Shown piece by piece: positions 21,844 through 29,708 of a DNA stretch of 57,545 bases. A program made the translations under genes and the position numbers. The first letter of the stretch is position 1. Every line of letters begins with the position of its first letter. The notes below the pieces were generated by a model that had not been told where the DNA came from, searched no databases, and worked only from the letters and a program-made list of their open reading frames with translations. Source of the DNA: a virus; the IMG/VR virus record IMGVR_UViG_3300034523_000291, positions 1 to 57,545 of that record; one strand, given 5' to 3'.

Positions 21844-22754
21844 GCATGGGCCTTATGGTAGCCGCGATGAAGCTTCGCGTCGGCAACCCATTGCGCAAGC
21901 TAGTGCTGATCAAGCTGGCTGACAACGCCAGCGACGTAGGCGAGTGCTGGCCGTCCTATCAGCATATTGCCGATCAGTGCGAGATCAGCAAGCGCTCTGT
22001 AATGAACCACATCACCGCGCTTTGTGAGGCAGGACTGCTGCGCAAGGAAATCCGAAAGGGTGGCCCGAAGGGGAACTCATCGAACGTTTACTTCCTGACC
22101 CTGGATGGTGGTGGTGCACCTCCTGCACCAGGGGTAGTGCAGCAGATTCACCAGGGTAGTGCAGCAGGTTCACCCCCTAGTGAATCTCCTGCACCAGAGG
22201 GTAGTGCAGCAGCTGCACCCAGAATCAGTAACTCTCTTGAACCAGTCATAGAACCGGTCATTGAACCAATTACGCCCCAGGCTACCGCCAAGGTCGTGAC
22301 GGGACAGGTCGTGCCATTCGTTCCCCAGCAACCACGAGTTGAGATTCCGGCCGACATGCCGGGGCCGAAAGACCAGACCTGCAAAACCTTTAAGGTCTGG
22401 GCGAACTACGCCATGGCCTACCGCAAGCGTTACGGCGCCTGGCCAGTGTGGAACGCAAAGATTGGCAAGCAGATGGCGCTGCTGGTTGACCGCCTTGGTG
22501 CTGACGTCGCCCACCACGTCGCCGCCCACTTCCTGAAAGCCAGCGATGCCGCCGTTCTGCGTAAGTGCCACAGCGTCAACGAGCTGCTGGTCAACGCCGA
22601 GAGCTATCACACCCAGTGGGTGACCGGGCAGCGCGTCAACGGCACAACTGCCCGCCAGATGGAACGAACCGAGGCCAACCTGTCCGCAGCGGAGCAGGCC
22701 GCTCAGATGGTTCTGGCCAAACGCCAAGCAGGTGACCGCAATGAATACCTCTGA
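21840..22754 (+). CDS. O-like replication initiator
   Basis: 304 residues. Residues 8-75 form a winged helix-turn-helix (HIADQCEISKRSVMNHITAL). A low-complexity linker (about 88-125, GSAAGSPPSESPAPEGSAAA) is encoded by the iteron-like repeats, and the C-terminal domain (KTFKVWANYAMAYRKRYGAW) resembles phage replication proteins. It should bind its own origin inside the gene, as lambda O does. Overlaps the antirepressor by 4 bp and the next gene by 14 bp. Confidence 0.8.
   Translation: MSMGLMVAAMKLRVGNPLRKLVLIKLADNASDVGECWPSYQHIADQCEISKRSVMNHITALCEAGLLRKEIRKGGPKGNSSNVYFLTLDGGGAPPAPGVVQQIHQGSAAGSPPSESPAPEGSAAAAPRISNSLEPVIEPVIEPITPQATAKVVTGQVVPFVPQQPRVEIPADMPGPKDQTCKTFKVWANYAMAYRKRYGAWPVWNAKIGKQMALLVDRLGADVAHHVAAHFLKASDAAVLRKCHSVNELLVNAESYHTQWVTGQRVNGTTARQMERTEANLSAAEQAAQMVLAKRQAGDRNEYL
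22131..22219 (+). repeat. Iteron-like repeats, candidate origin
   Basis: Three copies of GGGTAGTGCAGCAG (beginning at 22132, 22154 and 22199; start-to-start 22 and 45 bp), each followed by a CACC-ending tail, plus repeated CTCCTGCACCAG and a TTCAC/GTGAA inverted repeat. Just downstream is a 12-bp tandem repeat (gaaccagtcata type, 22239-22270). Layout resembles the lambda origin inside gene O. Confidence 0.6.
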
Positions 22755-23538
22755 AATGAATGATCAGCAGGTTGCCGGGCTGGCCGCTGCCATCTGCGCA
22801 ACCGCCGAGGCCATGGGGCAGGAAATGAACCCAGGCACCGCCGCGATGATGGCTGAAGACCTCTGCGCCTACCCGGTGCCCGTCGTCAAAGCCGCGTTGA
22901 AAGCATGTCGCTTTGAGGTGAAGGGCAAGCTGGCTATGGCTGACATCCTGCAGCGTGTTCAGACCTCCGACGGACGCCCGGGCAAGGACGAGGCCTGGGC
23001 CATCGCCATGACTACCAACGACGAATTCGAAACCGTGGTGCTGACCGACGAGATCCAGCTTGCTCTGGCCGCTGCGAAACCCATCTTGGATGGCGGTGAC
23101 AAAATCGGCGCACGCATGGCGTTTATTGACGCCTACCAGCGGTTCGTGGGCCAGTCCCGTGAGGATGCGACGCCGGTCAACTGGCACGTTTCCGTAGGCT
23201 TCGACGCCAACCGCCGAATCCAAGCTGTGACCAAGGCGATGGAGCTGAAGCGCATTCCGCGCGAACACGGCCAGAAGTACCTGGCAGACCTTAGTGTCGA
23301 GCCTGTCACCGAAGACGGACGCGCTATCGCAGGTCTGCTCACAGGCAACGTCACCCGGCCAGAGCCGGCGATTCGCCAGAAGCTGGAGCTGGTGAGGAAC
23401 TCGATGATGGAAATGCGGAAGGCCAGTGCTGAGCGGAAAACCGAAATGCGGATTGATGCGGCAAATGAGTTAGCTGATCGCCGCGCGCTGCTGATTAAGC
23501 AGGCCCGGGATCTGGAAGCGAAGAGGGCAGCGCAATGA
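22741..23538 (+). CDS. Hypothetical replication-region protein
   Basis: 265 residues. The ATG at 22741 is preferred (AGGTG 7 nt upstream) over GTG 22732. Helical: GLAAAICATAEAMGQEMNPG, then KAALKACRFEVKGKLAMADI (a pattern seen in helicase-loader-type phage proteins) and a charged C-terminal helix (RRALLIKQARDLEAKRAAQ). Its position matches lambda P, but homology to a loader is not shown. Confidence 0.65.
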   Translation: MNTSEMNDQQVAGLAAAICATAEAMGQEMNPGTAAMMAEDLCAYPVPVVKAALKACRFEVKGKLAMADILQRVQTSDGRPGKDEAWAIAMTTNDEFETVVLTDEIQLALAAAKPILDGGDKIGARMAFIDAYQRFVGQSREDATPVNWHVSVGFDANRRIQAVTKAMELKRIPREHGQKYLADLSVEPVTEDGRAIAGLLTGNVTRPEPAIRQKLELVRNSMMEMRKASAERKTEMRIDAANELADRRALLIKQARDLEAKRAAQ

Positions 23539-24050
23539 CCAAGCCAGCCAAACCCCGACCAATGCCCGTGTACCTGGTGCTGCGCCGATTGGTAGATCCA
23601 GCCACCGGCAAGGAGGTGGCCGCTTTTGTGCCGTCCTCCGACGCTGATCGGTCGATCCTTCGCGAGCGGGATTTCCGCATCAACACCAAGATCCGCGCCG
23701 ACCTCAAGCAGCCGCGCAACCCACGGTTCAACGGTTTGGTTCATGGCTTGGGCCGGGTGCTGAGCCAGAACATAGACCGGTTTTCCGGCAAGCAGTCCCA
23801 CGACGCGATCAAGGCCCTGCAACTGGAGTCTGGCGTCTACTGCGACGAGGAAGCATTCGACATACCTGGCCTGGGCCAGCTCACCCGCAAGACGCCGCGC
23901 AGCCTTTCATACGACTCGATGGGGGAGGAGACATTCCAAGACTTCTGGCGCCAATGCTGCGCGTACCTGGTGCTGCATGACTGGCCGACGCTTACCGAAG
24001 AGCGCCTGACCGAAATGGCAGAGTTCGAAGCATTCAAGGAGGCCGCATGA
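23535..24050 (+). CDS. DUF1367-like phage protein
   Basis: 171 residues. INTKIRADLKQPRNPRFNGL followed by KQSHDAIKALQLESG matches the DUF1367 phage family found beside nin-region genes. Four-bp overlaps with both neighbours. Function unknown; probably replication or recombination support. Confidence 0.7.
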   Translation: MTKPAKPRPMPVYLVLRRLVDPATGKEVAAFVPSSDADRSILRERDFRINTKIRADLKQPRNPRFNGLVHGLGRVLSQNIDRFSGKQSHDAIKALQLESGVYCDEEAFDIPGLGQLTRKTPRSLSYDSMGEETFQDFWRQCCAYLVLHDWPTLTEERLTEMAEFEAFKEAA

Positions 24051-24682
24051 GGCGCACCCCGCTACAACGCAAAACCCCGCTCAAATCTGGCGCACCACGC
24101 CGCAAGCGCTGCCCGGAGTGCCGGGTGATGTTCGTGCCTGCGCGCAATGGGCAGGCAGTGTGCGGCGAGATCAAGTGCGCCATTGCTCATGGTCAATCGG
24201 AGAAGGGACGGGCAGTCGCCGGGAAAGCCCTGGCGGATGTAGGGCGTCGCGAGATCAAGGTCCGCAAGGAGAAGCTGAAGACCCGGGCGGCTCATCTGCG
24301 CGAAGCCCAGGCCGCAGTGAACGAGTACGTTCGCCTGCGTGACGCGCACCTGCCGTGCATCAGCTGCGACTCGACGCCGAACGACAACGACCTTATGACC
24401 GGCAGCCGCTGGGACGCTGGGCATTACCGCTCCGTTGGTGCCTGCCCGGAACTGCGCTACGAGCCGCTGAACATCCATCGTCAATGCGTGAAGTGCAACC
24501 GCAACCTGTCCGGCAATGCGGTGGAGTACCGCATCCGCCTGGTGCAGCGCATCGGCGCCGAGAAGGTGGTCTGGCTGGAAGGTCTGCACCCAGCCTGCAA
24601 GTACACCGTGGATGAGATCAAGGCCATCAAGGCCAAGTACCGGGCAATGACCAAAGAACTGAAAAAGGAGCAAGCCGCATGA
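24047..24682 (+). CDS. ninG: NinG recombination protein (Rap)
   Basis: 211 residues. Begins MRRTPLQRKTPLKSGAPRRK, then CPECRVMFVP, a coiled-coil stretch, CISCDS, DAGHYRSVG and QCVKCNRNLSGN, the standard NinG/Rap arrangement with an HNH-like zinc site. In lambda Rap is a Holliday-junction endonuclease that helps phage recombination. Embedded in a row of overlapping genes. Confidence 0.92.
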   Translation: MRRTPLQRKTPLKSGAPRRKRCPECRVMFVPARNGQAVCGEIKCAIAHGQSEKGRAVAGKALADVGRREIKVRKEKLKTRAAHLREAQAAVNEYVRLRDAHLPCISCDSTPNDNDLMTGSRWDAGHYRSVGACPELRYEPLNIHRQCVKCNRNLSGNAVEYRIRLVQRIGAEKVVWLEGLHPACKYTVDEIKAIKAKYRAMTKELKKEQAA

Positions 24683-25224
24683 CCTATCGCAACGTTGTTT
24701 CAGCAGTAGTTCGAGCCCTCGCGGCCGAGACCATCAGTTCCGCCGGCGGCTGTGACTTCGAGCCCAAGGTGCAGTGCGCCAAGCAGAAGGGGGAGATCGT
24801 CGGTAAGGAGGCCGCTTTTCTCCAGGACTGCTGGGTGTTCGGCCGGCTGCACAAGGCTCTCACCCCGGCGCACTGGCGAGTACTCGTGGCGAAGTATTCC
24901 ACCCATGAGGAGCGTAAGCACGGCGCAATTCTGGAGCTTCTGCACTCGGTGAAGACGCCGGCCCCGAAGCGCTTCCGTGAATGCGCCGTGCTCACTTGGG
25001 CTATCCCGCAAGTCGCCGGTGCCGAGGGCAAGCGTTCATCTGCAGTATTGCCCGCCGCATGGTACGACATCACCAATTGGGACAACGACGGCAAGCCAGA
25101 GTCAACTCGGTACCGGTGGCGTTCGACGATTCGCAAGGTGCTGGATGACCAGGTGAACGAGGCGCTAACCGCCGCTCAGGAACTACTTGATGCGGAAGGC
25201 CTAATCGAAAGTTGTGCCGCTTAG
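24679..25224 (+). CDS. Hypothetical gene in Q position
   Basis: 181 residues. Contains CWVFGRLHKALTPAHWRVLV, HEERKHGAILELLHSVKTPA and the C-terminal RWRSTIRKVLDDQVNEALTA. It is the last gene of the rightward early operon, where lambda has the late antiterminator Q. There is no clear match to a Q family, so that role is only inferred from position. Followed by a terminator 83 bp on. Confidence 0.7.
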   Translation: MTYRNVVSAVVRALAAETISSAGGCDFEPKVQCAKQKGEIVGKEAAFLQDCWVFGRLHKALTPAHWRVLVAKYSTHEERKHGAILELLHSVKTPAPKRFRECAVLTWAIPQVAGAEGKRSSAVLPAAWYDITNWDNDGKPESTRYRWRSTIRKVLDDQVNEALTAAQELLDAEGLIESCAA

Positions 25225-25306
25225 CAAATAGACATTGCAACGAATGAGAAAGTGAGAGATTATTTATTCAATCTGTCGATCCTGCGCGTTAGGGATTCGC
25301 ATTGAA

Positions 25307-25333
25307 AGCCCAGCAAACACGCTGGGCTTTTTT
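25307..25333 (+). terminator. Terminator of rightward early operon
   Basis: AGCCCAGC/GCTGGGCT hairpin followed by TTTTT. Confidence 0.85.
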
Positions 25334-25390
25334 GTGGGTGCCAAGTTGATGTATAGATGAGACTCAGTTTCCAGCCGGATGGAGTCTCTA

Positions 25391-25879
25391 ATGCACGAAT
25401 CTCAAGGTCAGACCAAAACTGTCGTAGAGGAATTGGATTTACTCAACGACAAAGCCTTCACAAAAACACAGTGGGAAGGGCGCCAGACTGATTGGCTATT
25501 GCAGTGGCTTGTTAAAAGCTCCAATCGAGCATCGCTAAGCATTGGTCTCACCTTATCTGTCGGTGGGTCAGTAATATCGGGCAAATTGATCCCCCACGCA
25601 GTGTATTTTGAGAGGCTTGCCGAAAGCTTTTCCGCCCCCTTCAGGGAGAAAGGTGATCACAATGCAGATGCGATCCAAGACATAATTCTTGGTTTCAATG
25701 TGACTCCCGGAGCTGAGTCTCCCGAAGAGGACGCCCCCTTCCAGTTCCTACACCTCGAAGATGCTAGAACCTACTTAGGTACATCGTCGTCAATTCCTGG
25801 CGAGACAGGCGCGCTTTGGCGCGGGAAAATTTCATCCATAGATGGCTTTACGCTTGGATTAATTAGTAATAACGATTAA
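25391..25879 (+). CDS. GvpU-like protein
   Basis: 162 residues from the ATG at 25391 (GGAG 8 nt upstream). The core (DWLLQWLVKSSNRASLSIGL, then TLSVGGSVISGKLIPHAVYF) resembles the GvpU domain first named from Bacillus gas-vesicle clusters, although such proteins also occur alone. No other gvp gene is present, so a gas-vesicle role is unlikely. Flanked by terminators on both sides, a typical moron unit. Confidence 0.6.
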   Translation: MHESQGQTKTVVEELDLLNDKAFTKTQWEGRQTDWLLQWLVKSSNRASLSIGLTLSVGGSVISGKLIPHAVYFERLAESFSAPFREKGDHNADAIQDIILGFNVTPGAESPEEDAPFQFLHLEDARTYLGTSSSIPGETGALWRGKISSIDGFTLGLISNND

Positions 25880-25956
25880 GCCATATCGATATAATCGACC
25901 GTGCAACTCACCTCTTTACGTTTATCTCGGCGCAGTTGAGCTCTGCAGTATTGAAG

Positions 25957-25982
25957 GCCCCGCGATTGCGCGGGGCTTTTTG
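25957..25982 (+). terminator. Terminator of GvpU-like gene
   Basis: GCCCCGCG/CGCGGGGC hairpin followed by TTTTT. The following 25983-26277 interval has no gene I can support. Confidence 0.85.
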
Positions 25983-26277
25983 CATTCAGCTCCGTTGGGC
26001 TAGCGAAGCGAGGGAAGTTGAATTTGCATAGGCGACATCTGTATTTCTTAATTCAAGCGCCCTTACCCCGATAAAGCGTGCACCGGTCCTAGACCCCTTT
26101 CGCCCGCATCTGTACCAAGCGCCAAGCTCGGAAAAAGCGAAATGTACCTGCGCTGTTTCTGCCAACGAAGGTGGCAAAAACGCTATTTAAGGAATTTTGA
26201 GAACGAATTGATGGCACATTGACTCATAGTGCCGCTGTCACTTAAGCGATCTTTCCTTAGAACTTGTTGGTCACAAA

Positions 26278-26790
26278 ATGAAGAAAATTATCCTATCGGC
26301 GTTGCTATTTTGCGCGGTCTGTAACGGCGCTCAAGCTGTAGAACTATCAGGTGCCCTCGGCGCGACTAGCCAAGGCGGCTTGACTGCCCGTACAGCACTG
26401 GGATTCAACTGGGACAAGGCATGGCTGGAAAGCTCTACAGGTAAGCTGACCGGATACTGGGACCTGGGTTATACATATTGGGAGTCGGGAAAAGAGGCTG
26501 GTGCTCGCCACTCTGTTTCCTTCTCCCCTGTGTTCGTTTACGAGTTTGGTCAAGGCGACATCAAGCCGTTCATCGAGGCCGGCGTCGGTGTTGCAATATT
26601 TTCGGGCACCAACGCTGGCGACCAGAAATTCGGATCTTCCTTCAACTTCGAAGACCGAATTGGCGCAGGCTTGAAGTTCGGTGATACGCAGAAGGTAGGT
26701 GTCCGGGTTACTCACTATTCAAACGCCGGCATCAAAGAACCGAACGATGGCATTGAGTCTTACGCACTTTTCTACAGTCATTCGATTTGA
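26278..26790 (+). CDS. pagL: Lipid A deacylase PagL-like
   Basis: 170 residues with a signal peptide (IILSALLFCAVCNGAQA). The mature part is an 8-strand outer-membrane barrel with alternating aromatic residues. THYSNAG holds His146 and Ser148, and Glu160 (GIESYALFY) completes the PagL triad with the same spacing as the Pseudomonas enzyme. It would remove the 3-O acyl chain from lipid A in the outer membrane. As prophage cargo it could change the host surface and phage adsorption. It stands alone between terminators. Confidence 0.88.
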   Translation: MKKIILSALLFCAVCNGAQAVELSGALGATSQGGLTARTALGFNWDKAWLESSTGKLTGYWDLGYTYWESGKEAGARHSVSFSPVFVYEFGQGDIKPFIEAGVGVAIFSGTNAGDQKFGSSFNFEDRIGAGLKFGDTQKVGVRVTHYSNAGIKEPNDGIESYALFYSHSI

Positions 26791-26800
26791 TGTGCACAGG

Positions 26801-26825
26801 AACCCGCCACCGCGCCGGGTTTTTT
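26801..26825 (+). terminator. Terminator after pagL
   Basis: AACCCG/CGGGTT hairpin and T6, followed by ATTGCCT, the first half of the linker found before tail genes. Confidence 0.75.
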
Positions 26826-26890
26826 ATTGCCTAAATTTCCCAAAGCCCTCAGAGCCTCTGACTTGTCACGCTGATGAGAGACCTATTCAG

Positions 26891-26917
26891 GGCCTCGCCA
26901 TCGTGCGAGGCCTTTTC
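26891..26917 (+). terminator. Second terminator before holins
   Basis: GGCCTCGC-N6-GCGAGGCC followed by TTTT. It separates the pagL unit from the holin genes. Confidence 0.75.
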
Positions 26918-27006
26918 GTTTTCGGCCCCACCACACCCTTCGCTCTGAGCAGGGAGTGCTGCTGGAGCCGATTCAATTCCCAAACATGCCCCACGGAGTC
27001 GAGCGC

Positions 27007-27345
27007 ATGGAGTATCTACAGCGCCTGCTCGACAAGATCGACAGGTTCGAATTGCTGATTGCGGGCCTGATTGGGGCTGTCGTTGCGAGCTGGTGGCACA
27101 AGGACGACTTGTCTGACTGGCGCGCCTGGATGGTGTTCTTGATCACCGGGGTTGCCTGCTCGCTGTACCTGACGAGCATGGTCAGCGCCTACCTGAATGT
27201 CACGGAGCCCAAAATAGTCGCCGGGATTGGTTTTCTCCTGGGTACGTTCGGCGGCTCGCTCCTGGCAGCAATCAACCGAGCCATCAAAGCCGCTGACCTC
27301 TGGGCGCTAATTCGCCAGCGGTTCGGGGGAGGCAATCCACCATGA
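27007..27345 (+). CDS. Holin-like protein, three TM helices
   Basis: 112 residues from the ATG at 27007 (GGAG 8 nt upstream). Three hydrophobic segments: ELLIAGLIGAVVASWW, AWMVFLITGVACSLYLTSMV and IVAGIGFLLGTFGGSLLAAI. Matches the putative phage holin family of Pseudomonas phages. It would form the inner-membrane lesion that releases the endolysin. It is far from the endolysin (53665), as in some Pseudomonas siphoviruses. Confidence 0.78.
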   Translation: MEYLQRLLDKIDRFELLIAGLIGAVVASWWHKDDLSDWRAWMVFLITGVACSLYLTSMVSAYLNVTEPKIVAGIGFLLGTFGGSLLAAINRAIKAADLWALIRQRFGGGNPP

Positions 27346-27686
27346 ATCTTGAACTGATCAACTCCATCGCCTGCGGCCTTATCGCGCTGTGGGCAGCCTG
27401 GTGCGTACTGAGCGGGAAGGTGAGGGACGGCATCCTTGGGAAGCTGATCTACTCGACGATCGCCATCACCGGTTTTGTCGTGATGGTGCGCAGCCAGAAC
27501 ATCTTCTTCGGCCCAACTACCGCCGGACTGACGCTGCATGTCGCTCTGGCCCTGGCCGGTGCACGGCATATCTTCATGGTCACGTACTGGCAGCGGGTGA
27601 AGGTCTGGCTGTGCCGGACGCTGAACTGCGAGCACTGCCTGAACTGTAACAAGGCACCTGGCGGTGTCGAGCGCAGAGCCAAGTAA
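27342..27686 (+). CDS. Second holin-like membrane protein
   Basis: 114 residues, overlapping the first holin gene by ATGA. Three membrane stretches (SIACGLIALWAAWCVLSG, LIYSTIAITGFVVMV, GLTLHVALALAGARHIFMV) and a Cys-rich cytoplasmic tail (CRTLNCEHCLNCNK). Probably holin partner or antiholin, judged by coupling. Confidence 0.72.
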   Translation: MNLELINSIACGLIALWAAWCVLSGKVRDGILGKLIYSTIAITGFVVMVRSQNIFFGPTTAGLTLHVALALAGARHIFMVTYWQRVKVWLCRTLNCEHCLNCNKAPGGVERRAK

Positions 27687-27695
27687 TGCGAGGGC

Positions 27696-28061
27696 CTACC
27701 ATCCCCCTGGAAACCACTGACGGGCGAGGCTTACCGTCACACGCAAAGCATGCTGACTTTGATCACACTCCAACTGCTGATCTTCGGGCGTTGCGGGTTT
27801 GCGCCACCTGAGATTTGCCGTTAAACCTTTGGCGTAAGATCGCTCAAATTCGGTATTCGCTTCTTTTGTAAGGCGCATGGCTTTCGCATAGTCCGCCTCA
27901 AGGTCATCAGGCAGCGATTCACAAGCCAGTTTGGCTTGCTGATACCTAACGGCATACATGTAGCCGTCAGTTGGGGCTTCGTCGTAGCTGTAGCGAGAGG
28001 GCTCCACAGCCATTGCTGGGCCAGCGATAAGTAAAGCGATGAGATACAGGCGTCCGTGCAT
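27696..28061 (-). CDS. Secreted hypothetical protein, 121 aa
   Basis: Starts at 28061 with a signal peptide (RLYLIALLIAGPAMA). The mature part is helical (YAVRYQQAKLACESLPDDLE) with two Cys. Opposite to the holin genes, a moron. No family recognised. Confidence 0.65.
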   Translation of the reverse strand: MHGRLYLIALLIAGPAMAVEPSRYSYDEAPTDGYMYAVRYQQAKLACESLPDDLEADYAKAMRLTKEANTEFERSYAKGLTANLRWRKPATPEDQQLECDQSQHALRVTVSLARQWFPGGW

Positions 28062-28108
28062 GGGTTTGAGTCTCGAAAAAATCAAATTTGGCGGAGTATA
28101 CCTGGCTC

Positions 28109-28150
28109 ATCCGCGCCACGTTTTCGAATGCGCCAAATCGTGGCGCGGAT
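28109..28150. repeat. GCGCCACG inverted repeat, copy C
   Basis: In the gap between two leftward genes: ATCCGCGCCACG (28109-28120) and CGTGGCGCGGAT (28139-28150), perfect 12-bp arms with an 18-nt spacer. This copy has the longest arms of the three. No T tract, so it is not a simple terminator. Confidence 0.75.
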
Positions 28151-28176
28151 TAGAGTTACCTGCTCAGTCAACCTAC

Positions 28177-28509
28177 TTATCCATTCATACGTGCCGCCAG
28201 TAAGGCTCGCTCCTTGCTGAGAGGTTTGAGCACCGCGGGTTGCTCTCCGATTTTCATGAACAGGAAATAATGGTCCTGATCATCGTGCAGGATACGGTAG
28301 ACGTCAGCTGTTCTGTCAGTGCTTGGCGAAGTCAGCTTGTCCACAATTAACGTGTAAGCGCTAACTCCCAGCTTCTCCAAAGCTGTCTGCAGCTCTGCGT
28401 CAATCCGTGATCGCCATTTTTTCATGTTGTGTCGATACGCTAGGACTGCAAGCACGATTGCCATTATTGGCATTACGCCGGCCGCGAAGACGGTAAATAA
28501 CGTATCCAT
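28177..28509 (-). CDS. Single-TM hypothetical protein
   Basis: 110 residues. An N-terminal membrane helix (LFTVFAAGVMPIMAIVLAVL) is followed by a soluble part (SRIDAELQTALEKLGVSAYT, VYRILHDDQDHYFLFMKIGE). AGAGA lies upstream. Moron on the opposite strand just before the packaging genes. Confidence 0.65.
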   Translation of the reverse strand: MDTLFTVFAAGVMPIMAIVLAVLAYRHNMKKWRSRIDAELQTALEKLGVSAYTLIVDKLTSPSTDRTADVYRILHDDQDHYFLFMKIGEQPAVLKPLSKERALLAARMNG

Positions 28510-28584
28510 GATCTCTCTTTGTTAAATAAGAAAACTGTTTATGAATACCCGCAAGCTTGAAAGGCGGCAAGAGAAGGTCACGAT

Positions 28585-29199
28585 ATGATTCGACCAATGC
28601 CGCCACTATCGCTGCTTGAATTGTCCGACTTTGGTGTTCGCATTACCCCAGCTCCCGAGGTATGGGAATGGCTCCAAGCCGAGATCCTTGCCGACACCGG
28701 CATCATTCACAACGAAGACCATGCTCACCTACTGGATGCAGACATCCGGATCATGTGGGCGTCGTCGAGCTTCACCAAGCACGGCCGCACTGTCCTGGGC
28801 CAAGCCGAGCAGGTAGCGTTCCGCGCCGGTGGTTGGCAGAAAGCCCGGATGGAGCAGCAGATGCGTGACTGGTTCGGCGATGTGCCGGCTTTCATCATCA
28901 CGCTGGCCGCTGACTACTGCGCCCAGTGCAGCGACCTTGAGTTTTGCGCCTTGATCGAACACGAGCTGTATCACCTGGCTCACGCGACCGACAAGTACGG
29001 TCAACCAGCATTCACCCAAGACGGTGCACCTAAGATCAAGCTGCAGGGCCACGACGTCGGAGAGTTCGTCGGGGTTGTCCGCCGCTATGGTGCGAGCCCT
29101 GACGTTCAAGCGTTGGTGGATGCTGCAAACAGACCTGCTGAGGTGGGGAAATTGAACATTGCGAGGGCCTGCGGAACCTGTCTGCTCAAGTCGGCCTGA
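28585..29199 (+). CDS. Putative phage metallopeptidase
   Basis: 204 residues. CALIEHELYHLAHATD contains HELYH, an HExxH zinc-peptidase motif, followed by HDVGEFVGVVRRYG, which identifies the putative metallopeptidase family seen at the start of Pseudomonas phage packaging operons. It might process a head protein; the substrate is unknown. Confidence 0.75.
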   Translation: MIRPMPPLSLLELSDFGVRITPAPEVWEWLQAEILADTGIIHNEDHAHLLDADIRIMWASSSFTKHGRTVLGQAEQVAFRAGGWQKARMEQQMRDWFGDVPAFIITLAADYCAQCSDLEFCALIEHELYHLAHATDKYGQPAFTQDGAPKIKLQGHDVGEFVGVVRRYGASPDVQALVDAANRPAEVGKLNIARACGTCLLKSA

Positions 29200-29231
29200 T
29201 TCCATGACAGGTATTGACGGATGACAACCAT

Positions 29232-29708
29232 ATGGCAGTACTACGAAGCGAGGTCAAAGCCTTCATCGTTCAGGCTCTGGCCTGCTTCGATACGCCGTCC
29301 CAGGTGGTAGCAGCGGTCAAGACAGAATTCGGGATTGAGATCACCCGACAGCAATGCGAAACGCACGACCCGACAAAGTTTGCCGGGCAGAAGCTCGGCA
29401 AGACCTGGGTGGACCTGTTCCACGCTGCTCGCAAGCGATTCCGTGAAGAGACAACCGATATCCCCATTGCCAATCGCGCGTACCGACTTCGCGGTCTTGG
29501 GCGGCTGGCCGAGAAGGCTGAGAGCATGCGCAACCTGGCGCTGACTGCTCAGTTGTATGAGCAGGCCGCCAAAGAAGTGGGCGATGCCTACGTGAATCGC
29601 CGCCTTGAACCTGAAAAGCCTTTGGGCTCCCACGCTGACCAGCAGCACGCCGTTGCTGAGTACACCCTGGAGCCTGATGAGAATGTCCCCGCTACCCCGT
29701 ACCTATGA
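29232..29708 (+). CDS. Terminase small subunit (DUF2280)
   Basis: 158 residues. The ATG at 29232 gives MAVLRSEVKAFIVQALACFD, the usual DUF2280 N-terminus; an in-frame TTG at 29214 is less likely. Contains an N-terminal HTH region (DTPSQVVAAVKTEFGIEITR) and helices for oligomerisation (RGLGRLAEKAESMRNLALTA). It should recognise the packaging site and pass DNA to the large subunit, whose gene overlaps its end by 26 bp. Confidence 0.85.
   Translation: MAVLRSEVKAFIVQALACFDTPSQVVAAVKTEFGIEITRQQCETHDPTKFAGQKLGKTWVDLFHAARKRFREETTDIPIANRAYRLRGLGRLAEKAESMRNLALTAQLYEQAAKEVGDAYVNRRLEPEKPLGSHADQQHAVAEYTLEPDENVPATPYL

Noticed and set aside
23000-24000. CRISPR array or tRNA gene anywhere in the window
   Set aside because: I looked for regularly spaced direct repeats and for tRNA-like cloverleaf sequence near the ends and intergenic gaps and saw none. 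The repeats at 22131 and 45952 lie in coding sequence and are not CRISPR.
25986-26177. 63-aa minus frame between the GvpU-like and pagL genes
   Set aside because: TTG start, no ribosome site, no recognisable motif. The 25983-26277 stretch is best called non-coding.
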